Source: an uncultured Bacteroidales bacterium (GTDB taxonomy: Bacteria; Bacteroidota; Bacteroidia; Bacteroidales; UBA932). Taken from it: a stretch of 64,000 nucleotides of DNA. The stretch lies in contig CAMFBM010000001.1 in assembly GCA_945948555.1 (NCBI GenBank), positions 98,309-162,308 of the forward strand, in the 5' to 3' direction. Each line of letters begins with the position of its first letter. The stretch's first letter is position 1. The translations under genes were made by a program, and so were the position numbers. Below, one piece after another: positions 26,511-35,902 of the stretch. The notes under the pieces are model-generated. The model was not told the DNA's origin. It ran no database searches and saw nothing but the letters and a program-made list of their open reading frames with translations.

Positions 26511-28215
26511 AGAAGAACGACTTCTGGGCACGCTTGCGTTCCAGATCCTTTTCCACGAAGACTTTCTGGAGATTTTTCGGGTCGAGACCGGTGTAGAACA
26601 TCACGGAGGAAGTGGTCATAGGAGTTGGGGTAAAGTCCTGAACCTGGTCCATATACAAACCTTTCAGTGCGGGATTTCGGGAGAGTTTCTCCATTTCGCG
26701 CATTCCGCAGCCCGGATGACCGGAAATGAAGTAAGGAACCAGCTCACATTTTCGGGAGGAGGAGCGGACGATGCTGTCGAACTCCAGCCGGAGCCTCTCG
26801 AAGAGCTTGAAGGACGGCTTGGCCATAAGCTTGAGAACGGAGTCCTCGGTGTGCTCGGGCGCAACTTTCAGACGGCCCGAGGTGTGGTCCAGGACAAGTG
26901 CCTTGAAATATGGCCGGGAACTCTCGTCCACAAAACCCTTTTCATTCAGGAACAGGTCGTAGCGGATTCCGCTGCCTATGTAGGCGTGCCGGATACCCTT
27001 TACCTTTGCAATCCTCTCATACAGAGCCAGAAGCCTTTCGTGGGAACGGTCCATATTCGGACACGGTGATGGAAACAGACAAGATTTCCTTCTGCATTTT
27101 TCACACAGAGACGAATCCTTCCCGTGCATTCCGTACATATTCGCTGTCGGAGCACCCACATCGGAAATATTCCCTGCAAAGCCCGGCAGGTCATTCAGCG
27201 CGGCAACTTCCCTGAGAATGGATTCCTCACTGCGGGACTGGATGAACTTGCCCTGATGCGCGGCAATAGTGCAGAAATTGCAGCCTCCGAAACATCCACG
27301 GTGGGTGTTCACCGAAAATTTGATCATGTCGTATGCAGGAATCCTCTTACCCTTGTAGCGCGGATGCGGAAGTTTCGTGAAAGGCAGGTCCCAGAATGAA
27401 TCCATCTCAGCGGATGTGGCCGGAGGATAAGGCGGATTGACCTGCACGTAACCTTTCCCGACCGGCTCCACAATCACCGGAGGGGTCATCATATTTGCAC
27501 AGGTCTCGATGAGATGGAAGTTCTCGGCGAAGGCTTTCTTGTCCTTCTGACAAGATTCAAATGAATGAAGGAAAAGGGCATCCTTCACGCGGCAACGCCC
27601 GTCGCTGTAGAAGGCTATCTGACTTATTTTCCTTATGTCGGAGACATTCCTCCCGGACTCGATTGCCCGTGTAAGTTCCAGCATAGGTCTCTCCCCCATC
27701 CCGTAGCAAAGATAGTCCGCCCCGCTTGGAATCAGCACTGACGGCAGCAGGCAGTCCTTCCAGTAGTCGTAATGGGTGAGCCTGCGCAGGGAAGCCTCGA
27801 TTCCTCCGATGACCACCGGTACATCCGGCCAGAGTTTCTTGAGAATCTGCGAATAGACCGTGACGGCATAGTCCGGTCTTTGCCCCGCCCTGCCCTCAGG
27901 AGTGTAGGCATCGTCGCTGCGGAGCCTCTTGGAAGCCGTGTAATGGTTCACCATCGAATCCATCGCCCCGGCATTCACTCCGAAATAGAGCCTCGGAGCA
28001 CCCAGTTTCCTGAAGTCGCGCAAATCGTCACGCCAGTTAGGCTGTGGCACGACAGCCACCCTGTAGCCGTGTTTCTGGAGCCATCTCGCTATGACAGCTG
28101 TCCCGAAAGAGGGGTGGTCGATGAAGGCATCACCGCTGAAAAGAATCACGTCAATGTAGTCCCAGCCGAGTGCCTGGACCTCTTTCACGGAAGTCGGTAT
28201 CAAGTAGTCATTCAT
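26497..28215 (-). CDS. YgiQ family radical SAM protein
   Basis: A 572-residue radical SAM protein of the UPF0313/YgiQ family. The iron-sulfur motif is CFGGCNFC (CxxxCxxC), with an N-terminal YgiQ domain (VQALGWDYIDVILFSGDAFIDHPSFG) and a C-terminal region with further cysteines (CEKCRRKSCLFPSPC). The start at 28215 is chosen because it overlaps the upstream peptidase stop as ATGA; the frame is open 15 bases further. The biochemical function of YgiQ is not known. It is the last gene of a coupled minus-strand series. Confidence 0.92.
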   Translation of the reverse strand: MNDYLIPTSVKEVQALGWDYIDVILFSGDAFIDHPSFGTAVIARWLQKHGYRVAVVPQPNWRDDLRDFRKLGAPRLYFGVNAGAMDSMVNHYTASKRLRSDDAYTPEGRAGQRPDYAVTVYSQILKKLWPDVPVVIGGIEASLRRLTHYDYWKDCLLPSVLIPSGADYLCYGMGERPMLELTRAIESGRNVSDIRKISQIAFYSDGRCRVKDALFLHSFESCQKDKKAFAENFHLIETCANMMTPPVIVEPVGKGYVQVNPPYPPATSAEMDSFWDLPFTKLPHPRYKGKRIPAYDMIKFSVNTHRGCFGGCNFCTIAAHQGKFIQSRSEESILREVAALNDLPGFAGNISDVGAPTANMYGMHGKDSSLCEKCRRKSCLFPSPCPNMDRSHERLLALYERIAKVKGIRHAYIGSGIRYDLFLNEKGFVDESSRPYFKALVLDHTSGRLKVAPEHTEDSVLKLMAKPSFKLFERLRLEFDSIVRSSSRKCELVPYFISGHPGCGMREMEKLSRNPALKGLYMDQVQDFTPTPMTTSSVMFYTGLDPKNLQKVFVEKDLERKRAQKSFFFRKK

Positions 28216-30275
28216 CTGGTCAGCAGCCAATAACGCCAGAACTCACGGTTGGCAGCCTCAAAATGGTCTTCCTGGTAACCCCTGTAACCGTGCATCCCGT
28301 CAGGATAAATCATAAAATCGAATTTCTTCCCGCATTTCTGCAATCTGTCGATCAACTGCAAGGTATTCTGGAAATGCACATTGTCATCCCCCGTTCCGTG
28401 CGTCAGTTTCAGCATCACAGGCACATCCCCGCAGTAGGATGCCGGATAGCCCTCGACATAATCAAGCACACAAGCGGAGGCATACCCCTGCGGATTCAAC
28501 TGCGGAGTGCTCATAAAACGCTCAGTGTAATGCGAATCGTAAAGCATCCAGTCATACACTCCCCCTCCGGCAACCCCGCAACGGAACTTGTCAGGATGCC
28601 TCATCAGAAGCATCGCCGTCATCGTTCCCCCAAAGGAAAAGCCCTCTACACCGATTCTCCTCCCATCCACGAAAGTCAGAGAGGAAAGGAAGTCCGCCCA
28701 CTGTGCAAAATCCCTCACAGGCATTTCCGTCAGGTTCAAATGCACCATATCCATTCCCTTGCGTCCATTGTGCCCGGCAGCCCTGCAATCCGCAACCACC
28801 TGAATTATACCGTTTTCCGCCCACCAGGCATTCTTCTCGGGATTCACCCAGCGGTCACGCACAACAGGAGTGTCCGGCCCCCCGTAAATGTCCAGATGAA
28901 CCGGATACTGCTCCTCCGAATTGAAATTCTTCGGGAAAGTGATTGCACAAGGAAGTTCGAAACCGTCGGAAGTAGTCATATACATATACACCGGAAGTGC
29001 ATATTTATCAGCGGAATATGATTCACCTGCCATGTCCGCCACCGTCCTTGTACGCTCCGGACAGGCTGTTTTCGAGACACAAATCTTCGTCGGAACCGAC
29101 GAATTGGAAAGCGATGAAGCGAAATATCTTCCGTCAGGAGAAAAACGGACCCACGACACATTCAGCGAAAGATCAGTCAGATGTTTTATATTTCCTTTAT
29201 TATCAACGGAATATAAAACACTCCTGAGACGTTCGTCCCTTTTTGCCGTGAAATACACCGTTCCTGTCTTCTCGTCCACACGAACCACGGAAACGTCCCA
29301 GTTCTCTCCGTCGGTAAGCCGTCGGAAAGTCTTGCCGTCGTAGGAAAGAAAATATATCTGTTCCCAGCCCGTCTCAAAGGATCTAACCATATAAAGACCT
29401 GATTCAGTGAAATATACATTCTCCATCCAGTCAATCCAGGTCGGATATTCCTCGTGATACACCTGCTGCTTGCTCCCGTCTGAGGCATCCACCTTGTAAA
29501 GGTCGAGGGTGTTCTGGACCCGAGGCATCCTTGAGACAAAGAGCGAACGGCTGTCCCCACTCCAGAAAGGCGTGCCGAAATACTGGTCCTGCTCCGGGTC
29601 AAAATCTGCCCAGACAATCCCGGGAGAGGATTCCACCTCGCCTGAAGACTCCCCGAGGGTGACGATTCCGATTCTTACCTGCGGGTTGACTTCCCCTGCC
29701 TTGGGATAGCGGGTCTCCCTCAGGACACCGTCCTGACCCCGGGCGGAATAGATTGGGAAAAGCGGAACCTTGGTGTTGTCGAAACGGTAGAAACCGATCC
29801 GCCTGCTGTCACCCGACCACCAGAAAGCCCTGTAACGGGACGGCCTTCCGAAGATTTCCTCATAATAGACCCAGGAGGCATAGCCATTGAGTATCAAGTC
29901 AGTACCATCGAAGGTAAGCCTTGTCTCCTTTTGTGCGGAAATGTCATAGAAATAAAGGTCGTTGTCCTTTGTGTAGGCAATCTTCGAAGAATCCGGCGAA
30001 AAGGTCATATTCACCGCCCCTTCTATGGTCACGGGAAAGTCCGTATATTTCTCCGGAGCGGAAACCCCATGCATCATCTTGTCTGCAGAGGCATCATAGA
30101 CAAAAGCCGTGGAATCGGTGTAGGTTCCGTCGTAAGAGAAGATTATCTTCTTGGAGTCCAGCCATTTGCAGGCTTTGGGAACAGGTCTGAAATCACTCCC
30201 GGGTCCCTCCTCGGCAGAGGCGGCCGCGCACGAAAGCGCAACAAGAGAGACCATAGCACTAAAAAACTTCTTCAT
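28212..30275 (-). CDS. S9 family dipeptidyl-peptidase IV-like serine peptidase
   Basis: A 687-residue exported peptidase with signal peptide MKKFFSAMVSLVALSCAAASA. The N-terminal half is the beta-propeller, carrying the double-glutamate pair in YYEEIFG that binds the free N-terminus in DPP IV. The catalytic triad is Ser547 in GFSFGG, Asp about 630 in HGTGDDNVHF and His about 662 in GMHGY. DPP IV-type enzymes remove X-Pro or X-Ala dipeptides, a step in periplasmic peptide use in asaccharolytic Bacteroidetes. The start follows the upstream stop by one base and the stop overlaps ygiQ. Confidence 0.93.
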   Translation of the reverse strand: MKKFFSAMVSLVALSCAAASAEEGPGSDFRPVPKACKWLDSKKIIFSYDGTYTDSTAFVYDASADKMMHGVSAPEKYTDFPVTIEGAVNMTFSPDSSKIAYTKDNDLYFYDISAQKETRLTFDGTDLILNGYASWVYYEEIFGRPSRYRAFWWSGDSRRIGFYRFDNTKVPLFPIYSARGQDGVLRETRYPKAGEVNPQVRIGIVTLGESSGEVESSPGIVWADFDPEQDQYFGTPFWSGDSRSLFVSRMPRVQNTLDLYKVDASDGSKQQVYHEEYPTWIDWMENVYFTESGLYMVRSFETGWEQIYFLSYDGKTFRRLTDGENWDVSVVRVDEKTGTVYFTAKRDERLRSVLYSVDNKGNIKHLTDLSLNVSWVRFSPDGRYFASSLSNSSVPTKICVSKTACPERTRTVADMAGESYSADKYALPVYMYMTTSDGFELPCAITFPKNFNSEEQYPVHLDIYGGPDTPVVRDRWVNPEKNAWWAENGIIQVVADCRAAGHNGRKGMDMVHLNLTEMPVRDFAQWADFLSSLTFVDGRRIGVEGFSFGGTMTAMLLMRHPDKFRCGVAGGGVYDWMLYDSHYTERFMSTPQLNPQGYASACVLDYVEGYPASYCGDVPVMLKLTHGTGDDNVHFQNTLQLIDRLQKCGKKFDFMIYPDGMHGYRGYQEDHFEAANREFWRYWLLTR

Positions 30276-30276
30276 T

Positions 30277-31716
30277 TCACTCAAACATTTCATCCTTGAA
30301 ATTCACGAAATAAACTTTCTCCACACCCCTCGTGACGGCGGTGTAGAGCCATTTCAGGTCATCGGTGGTCAATTCGTCCTGCCAGATGGGATTGTCGATG
30401 AAAACGCATTTCCACTGTCCTCCCTGGGACTTGTGGGCTGTTATGGCATTGGCATACTTCAGCTGGAGGGCATTGTAGTAAGGATCCTCCCTGACGGCCT
30501 CATATCTCTTCCGTTTTGAGGTTATGTGGGCATAGTCCGCATCAACGCCGGCGTAGAGCATGTTCTGCTGTTCCCAGGTCAGGGAAGCGCTCTCCGAATC
30601 AAGGGTGTCGAGGATGACCTTGGCGACGAGTTCCTGGTCGTCATAGTCCGGGAAACATAGCCTTGCCTTGGCGAAATGCAGACCGTAGCGTTCCTCGTAG
30701 GAGGATATGCTCAGGAGTTCAGCCATGTCGCCGTTCGCAATGTAGTCCATACCCTCGATCTGTCCCTCGAACTTGTAGCAGTTCTTCACAATCATCAGCC
30801 TGTCGCCACGGACAAGCCTCTCCTCCTTGAACTGGACTGCGGAACGGATGCCGGCATTGTACTTGATTGCCCTTTTGTTCGAACGGCAAAGCACAATCAC
30901 CTCATCGTTGCCGTAGTGTGCGTAGGAATCCGACAGTTTTTCTATCAGGTCACCCCCACCGATTCTCTCAACATCATCGAATCCTCCGGTCGAGAGTTCA
31001 AGACAATCGAGAGGAAGGGCATCAAAGCCTTCAGTTTCCTCGATCAACTGCCTGATTTTCGTCGCATTGGTCAATATCCCCGACTCCTTCCGCTGCCTTA
31101 CGACCGTTGAAAGGGAGGAGAATGTCACCCCTCCGACCATCGACATATAATCCTTTGACAGAGCAGGACTTGCATCAAGTCCGACCGGAGGAAGCTGGGC
31201 GGAGTCACCGACCATTATCAATTTACACTCCACTCCCCTGCGGACGAATGAGACAAGGTCCTCCAGAAGATTCCCCGTACCGAACTGGGAGGAGTTCTGT
31301 CGCGAATCCGAATCAATTCCGATCAAAGAGACCTCATCCACCACGAACAGGGTGTTCTTCATCTTGTTGACATACAGGGAGAACTCTCCGAAACCGTCCC
31401 CACCGACAGCCCTCTGACGGTAGATGTGCTTGTGGATTGTGCTGGCAGGGCATCCGGAATACCCTGAAAGCACCTTTGCGGCACGTCCTGTCGGGGCAAG
31501 AAGAACACAGGGGATGTGGAACTCCTTCATCGTGTTGATTATAGCAGACATCGCAGTTGTCTTTCCGGTTCCGGCATATCCGTTCACGACGAGTATGTCC
31601 GAATCATCCGAGCAGATGAAACCGGCGGCATCGCGGAGCAATTTCTGCTGACACTGCGTAGGCTCATATTTCAGATTGGAAAGAAAGCCTGAATAGAGAA
31701 AGTCCGCCCTTGCCAT
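30277..31716 (-). CDS. RecD-like ATP-dependent DNA helicase (AAA/UvrD_C_2)
   Basis: A 479-residue superfamily 1 helicase of the short RecD/RecD2-like type common in Bacteroidetes. Motifs in order: Walker A GYAGTGKTTAM, Ia LLAPTGRAAKVL, Walker B FVVDEVSLIG, motif III VGDSAQLPPVG, motif V AHKSQGGQW and motif VI YTAVTRG. No N-terminal RecD2 extension or nuclease domain is seen. The ATG at 31716 overlaps the trkH stop (TGATG). It lies between transport and peptidase genes, so the operon context does not explain its role. Confidence 0.9.
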   Translation of the reverse strand: MARADFLYSGFLSNLKYEPTQCQQKLLRDAAGFICSDDSDILVVNGYAGTGKTTAMSAIINTMKEFHIPCVLLAPTGRAAKVLSGYSGCPASTIHKHIYRQRAVGGDGFGEFSLYVNKMKNTLFVVDEVSLIGIDSDSRQNSSQFGTGNLLEDLVSFVRRGVECKLIMVGDSAQLPPVGLDASPALSKDYMSMVGGVTFSSLSTVVRQRKESGILTNATKIRQLIEETEGFDALPLDCLELSTGGFDDVERIGGGDLIEKLSDSYAHYGNDEVIVLCRSNKRAIKYNAGIRSAVQFKEERLVRGDRLMIVKNCYKFEGQIEGMDYIANGDMAELLSISSYEERYGLHFAKARLCFPDYDDQELVAKVILDTLDSESASLTWEQQNMLYAGVDADYAHITSKRKRYEAVREDPYYNALQLKYANAITAHKSQGGQWKCVFIDNPIWQDELTTDDLKWLYTAVTRGVEKVYFVNFKDEMFE

Positions 31717-33170
31717 CAATGTCTCCTTTTGAAAATGAAGGTGAACACCGCAAGAACCGGATATATTTCAAGACGGCCGAGAATCATCAGTATGGAATAG
31801 ATGAACTTTGCAACCGCAGGCTGGGAAGCGAAGTTCCCGAAAGATCCGAGTTCTCCCAAACCGGGACCCACATTTCCCATCGAGGCAACAGTCCCGGAAA
31901 CAGCAGGAAGGACATCCACCCCACACAAAGTCAGAAGCAGAATGCCTATTATCATTATCGAGCAATACAAGATGACATACAGGAGCACAGGGAGCGCCTC
32001 GCTGTCAGTCAGGTAATGCCCTCCGGCCCTGATTTTTGAAACTGACGATGGATGAAGTCCGGAACGGATCTGACGGGCAAGCGTCTGAAAGACGATGTAA
32101 AGCCTGTCGGCCTTCATACCTCCGACGGTCGAACCGGAACATCCGCACTGCAAGGATGCGAACAAAAGTACAATGCCACACATAAAAGGCCAGGAGGCAT
32201 TGTCAACGATTCCGAAACCTGTCGTGGTCACATAGCAGCATACCTGCAGGAACGAATCCGAGGCAGCCTTGAACCAGGAATCGCAATTACCCTGCAGCTT
32301 GAGGGAAAACATTATCAGAAGCGACATCACAAGTATGGAAGCGATGTAGTACCTGAAGACCGGATTCTTCACAAGGGGTTTCACGGAACGGGTGATGATG
32401 ACAGAATAGACCAGACCGAAATGGAGGGAGGCCGCCAGCATATAGAAAGCTACCGCATAATTGATTGCGGTCGAGCCGAAATGCGACACCGAAAGGTTCT
32501 TGGTGCTGAATCCGCCGGTCGAAACGACACTGAAGGCGTGGTTCACGGCATCGAAGAATGACATTCCGAGAATCCAGAAAGTCAGAGTGGAGAATATGGT
32601 GATTCCGAGATAGACCGACACGATGATCCGCACGGTCTTCATCGACCTTGAGCGGTACCCCTCACGGGAAAGGGAGGAAAGTTCCAACTTGGAGAGTTTC
32701 AGACGGAAAGGGCTTGCCGACGGGAGCACCAGAAGCAGGAAAACCACAACTCCCAATCCTCCGATGAAATGCGTCGAGGACCTCCAGAAAAGCAGACCTT
32801 TCGGCAGGGCCTCAATGTCATTCAGGATGGTCGCCCCAGTGGTAGTGTAGCCGGAGACACTCTCGAACCAGGCATTCGTGATGGTGAATTCCCCTCCCCA
32901 AAGTACGTAGGGCAACATTCCGAAAATGAACGAAAGCAGCCAGGACAGCACGACAATCAGAAAACCGTCCGAGACGGAGATGGCAACGGATTCCCTGACA
33001 AAGACGAAAGGGAACGCCCCGAAAATAAAGGTTATTATGAAACTGATGGCAAGGGGCGCAAAAGCCGAATCCATCCCGTTGAAAACTGACACCAGCATCG
33101 ACAGGAACATAAAGAGGGCACTGACCAGCAAAGCCAGTCCAACATTCTTTGATATTACCCTGATGTTCAT
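31716..33170 (-). CDS. trkH: TrkH/KtrB family potassium uptake protein
   Basis: A 484-residue inner-membrane K+ channel/transporter. The four M-P-M repeats show their filter segments: SGYTTTGATI, VSTGGFSTK, VTTTGFGIVD and GNVGPGLG. These proteins normally work with the cytoplasmic RCK regulator TrkA/KtrA, which is not present in the window. The upstream neighbour (8 bases away) is a two-helix HAMP-like membrane protein, a pairing that could be functional. The stop overlaps the helicase ATG. Confidence 0.92.
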   Translation of the reverse strand: MNIRVISKNVGLALLVSALFMFLSMLVSVFNGMDSAFAPLAISFIITFIFGAFPFVFVRESVAISVSDGFLIVVLSWLLSFIFGMLPYVLWGGEFTITNAWFESVSGYTTTGATILNDIEALPKGLLFWRSSTHFIGGLGVVVFLLLVLPSASPFRLKLSKLELSSLSREGYRSRSMKTVRIIVSVYLGITIFSTLTFWILGMSFFDAVNHAFSVVSTGGFSTKNLSVSHFGSTAINYAVAFYMLAASLHFGLVYSVIITRSVKPLVKNPVFRYYIASILVMSLLIMFSLKLQGNCDSWFKAASDSFLQVCCYVTTTGFGIVDNASWPFMCGIVLLFASLQCGCSGSTVGGMKADRLYIVFQTLARQIRSGLHPSSVSKIRAGGHYLTDSEALPVLLYVILYCSIMIIGILLLTLCGVDVLPAVSGTVASMGNVGPGLGELGSFGNFASQPAVAKFIYSILMILGRLEIYPVLAVFTFIFKRRH

Positions 33171-33178
33171 CGCAGTGA

Positions 33179-34039
33179 CTACTCCTGTACTGATTCGACA
33201 GCCTCGATCATTCTGTCCCTTTCGTCCTTGAGGGACTTGTTTCTGCGTCTCAGTTCGACATTCTCATCAACGACCTCCTTCAATTCCCCGTTCAGTTCCG
33301 CAAGCTGGTCCGTCCCGTCAAAGGTGCAGTTGTAGCTTCCTCCCGTCAAACCGTAGTTCTTCAGGGACGCAAGCATCTTGTAGATCGGGCGTACATAATA
33401 TGCGGATATGAAGAAATACAAGAGGGCAATCAGGATGAGTCCCGCACCCACCGACACGATTCCCGGGATGATGCTCCTGTAAAAACTCTGCTGGAAAGTC
33501 AGGGAATTGGCGTGGAGTTCATCGTAGGCCACGGCAGTCAGTTTCTCGATGTCGCTTCTGAGCCTCTGGTAACGGGGCTGGAGCCTTTCGAAATACCATT
33601 CCCTCGAATTGATAAAATCCGACATCATCACCTGCTCGAACTCAAGGGAGGTGAGCATATATGCCGTGTAGGCATAGACGACGGAGTCCGTGATCGGGTT
33701 CGCCTTCTTGGAAGTCAACGAATTGCGCAGGCTGTCACAGGAGTCCAGAAAAGCCGCCCTGTCGAAGTCCGGAAGCTTACCCCCTTCGTCATCCCCGATT
33801 GCGGCGAGCATCTTCAGATTGTACTCGTCACTCTTGGATGCAAGTTTCTGGGCAGCATTGATGTTGCGGATGTTTGCCGCCACCTGATCCGACACGTAGG
33901 TGCTCATCCTGCGGAACTCCAGCACGGAGATGACGCTTGAAAGAAGCAGCATGGCAGCAATGGACCCCAGCCCAAGTATCAGTTTGGTCTTCATCGAGAG
34001 CTGTCCCCCGCCCAATTTCTTTCTTGTAATACCGCGCAT
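33179..34039 (-). CDS. Two-TM membrane protein with HAMP-like segment and C-terminal coiled coil
   Basis: A 286-residue protein of unrecognised family. TM1 (about residues 19-40, LILGLGSIAAMLLLSSVIS) is followed by a helical extracytoplasmic region of about 140 residues. TM2 (IVSVGAGLILIALLYFFIS) leads into a HAMP-like connector (YYVRPIYKMLASLKNYG) and an acidic/basic coiled coil (ELNGELKEVVDENVELRRRNK). This resembles four-helix-bundle chemoreceptors or sensor kinases, but no kinase, cyclase or MCP domain follows. The start at 34039 is chosen because the promoter lies at 34065-34095; the frame is open to 34060, too close to the predicted transcript start. Confidence 0.6.
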   Translation of the reverse strand: MRGITRKKLGGGQLSMKTKLILGLGSIAAMLLLSSVISVLEFRRMSTYVSDQVAANIRNINAAQKLASKSDEYNLKMLAAIGDDEGGKLPDFDRAAFLDSCDSLRNSLTSKKANPITDSVVYAYTAYMLTSLEFEQVMMSDFINSREWYFERLQPRYQRLRSDIEKLTAVAYDELHANSLTFQQSFYRSIIPGIVSVGAGLILIALLYFFISAYYVRPIYKMLASLKNYGLTGGSYNCTFDGTDQLAELNGELKEVVDENVELRRRNKSLKDERDRMIEAVESVQE

Positions 34040-34064
34040 TGACTTTTGTTTTTCAAACAACCGG

Positions 34065-34095
34065 CAAATATACTACTATTCCGTTTCTTTTCAAA
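34065..34095 (-). promoter_or_regulatory. Promoter upstream of the HAMP-like protein-trkH-helicase-peptidase-ygiQ unit
   Basis: On the minus strand TTTG (34092-34095) and TATATTTG (34065-34072) are 19 bases apart, a full consensus match. It lies in the 63 bases between the nucleotidase stop and the next ATG, so this group of five coupled genes has its own transcription start. Confidence 0.75.
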
Positions 34096-34102
34096 TCCAG
34101 TC

Positions 34103-35881
34103 TCAGAAAAGCAGGTCCATATCCCGTTCCATCAGAGGTCCTGCCAGGGATTCCGGGACGAATTTCCATCCGCCTATGACCTCCGGGGCGCCTGTCACGA
34201 CCGGGTCAATGGCTCCGCATTCCTTCAGATAATCGTAAAGGAGGTCACGGATTTCAGGATACCTGGCAACAAGTCGTGTCTCCATCTTCTCCGAATCAAT
34301 TCCGGCCGACTTCAGCAGTCCGCCTCCGCCGCTGGCCCTGTAGGAGTTCATTGCCACGACATATTCCCTGTTCAGACAGAATTCCTTTCCGTCGGCAGTC
34401 GAGATGATTTCCACACGCTTCCCGAGAGGTTTCGTGACATCCACCGTGTAAACCAGCCCCGCAGCGGAATCCAGATTGTAGGCACGGCCGACAAAAGACC
34501 ATCTGTCCTGACCTGTGCGTGGATCAGGAGCCGCAGTGATTTTCAGCAGATGCTCATCCTCCGATTTCCCGCTGACAGTGTTTATCCATCCGTCGTAGGA
34601 TGCTTCCAGGTAATCCTTGATTTCCTGCCCCGTCATCCTCAAGGTGAACAGACGGTTCTCAAAAGGATAAATCGTGAACAAGTCATCGTAGATTAGAGTC
34701 CCGGCCTTCACGAACCCGTTGAAGGTCAATGGGGAAGCCACCGAGACATCCGCACCGGAGGAGTGCAGGGCAATCGTATTGAGCAGATTGACATAATCAC
34801 TCATTCCCCTGTAGGCATCCCTGGTCAGCAAATCAGCATGCAACTGTCCGATTGGCCTGAGGGTGAATTCCTTCACCGCCTCGTAATCCTTCCTGAACAT
34901 TTTGCGCATCTTCTCGTCCGTCCTTTTGACATCCACAGGAATCAATTCTGAATCAAAGGATTTCTCCACGCATTTCCCATCCCGGACCTTGACATTCAGG
35001 ATTCCGTGTCCGATGTTGCGGCAGTGGCTCCCTGAGTTGACGAAAGCGCGGTCTGTGGTTTTCAGGACCAGCGGTCTGTGATCGTGGGCTGCCACGACAA
35101 AATCGACTCCATTCAAGGAATTGAACAGGTAAAGTCCCTGATTCTCAAAGACGGACCCATCACCGGAACCTGTTCCGGTATGCGCAGCAACAACCACGAC
35201 ATCAGGACTTTCCATTTCCTTGACCTTGTCCACATATTCCTGTACATAAGGAACGAGCGCCTCGAATGCAAGACCCGTCCACAGTTCCTCCGGCAGCCAT
35301 TCCTTTATGTTCGGATTGGTGAAACCTATGATGGCAATCTTCAGCCCCTGCCTGCGCACAATCGTATATCCCGGGAAATGGGTCTGAGGCTTCCCGTCAC
35401 AGTCCACAAGCACTTTCCCGTCCTCTCCCGTCCGCAAAGCGTTAGCTGCAAGGAAAGGAACCGACATCTGTCCCGGAATACGGTCATATACCCGATGCCC
35501 CGTCTCTATGTCGTGGTTTCCGACCACGACAGCGTCATATTTCATATATTCCACCATTCGGGCATATATATGCCTGTGCACAGTGTCCACGAAATTAAAG
35601 AAATATGCAGCATTGTCGCCCTGAAGGCAGTCGCCCGCATCGACAAAGACCACATTGTCCTTCCCGTAGAGATTTCTCAGGCTGTCAACCTGGGCGGAAA
35701 CGGCAAGAAGGGAAGCCTTGGGAGCGCGGCCATCGACATAGAGCGAGTCGAAATACCTGCCATGCACGTCATTGGTAGTCAGCAGATGTATGGTGTAGTC
35801 CCCGTCCTTCGGTCCCTGCTGTGCACAGGAGGCTGAAAACATCAATGCAAGGATGCAAATTATAATATGTATATACTTCAT
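34103..35881 (-). CDS. 5'-nucleotidase / UDP-sugar hydrolase family lipoprotein
   Basis: A 592-residue exported metallophosphoesterase with lipobox FSASC. The N-terminal calcineurin-like domain has metal motifs TTNDVHGRYF, VDAGDCLQGD, VGNHDIE and the histidines in AHTGTG and AAHDH. The C-terminal 5'-nucleotidase domain has NSYRASGGGGL. Such enzymes strip phosphate from nucleotides, cyclic nucleotides or UDP-sugars outside the inner membrane; substrate preference cannot be read from the sequence. It follows the barrel gene by 21 bases. Confidence 0.9.
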   Translation of the reverse strand: MKYIHIIICILALMFSASCAQQGPKDGDYTIHLLTTNDVHGRYFDSLYVDGRAPKASLLAVSAQVDSLRNLYGKDNVVFVDAGDCLQGDNAAYFFNFVDTVHRHIYARMVEYMKYDAVVVGNHDIETGHRVYDRIPGQMSVPFLAANALRTGEDGKVLVDCDGKPQTHFPGYTIVRRQGLKIAIIGFTNPNIKEWLPEELWTGLAFEALVPYVQEYVDKVKEMESPDVVVVAAHTGTGSGDGSVFENQGLYLFNSLNGVDFVVAAHDHRPLVLKTTDRAFVNSGSHCRNIGHGILNVKVRDGKCVEKSFDSELIPVDVKRTDEKMRKMFRKDYEAVKEFTLRPIGQLHADLLTRDAYRGMSDYVNLLNTIALHSSGADVSVASPLTFNGFVKAGTLIYDDLFTIYPFENRLFTLRMTGQEIKDYLEASYDGWINTVSGKSEDEHLLKITAAPDPRTGQDRWSFVGRAYNLDSAAGLVYTVDVTKPLGKRVEIISTADGKEFCLNREYVVAMNSYRASGGGGLLKSAGIDSEKMETRLVARYPEIRDLLYDYLKECGAIDPVVTGAPEVIGGWKFVPESLAGPLMERDMDLLF

Positions 35882-35902
35882 GGTTTTATAAATATGTATT
35901 AT

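Noticed and set aside
26458..27069. Plus-strand frames antisense to ygiQ
   Set aside because: They are frames opposite a well-supported gene and have no family features.
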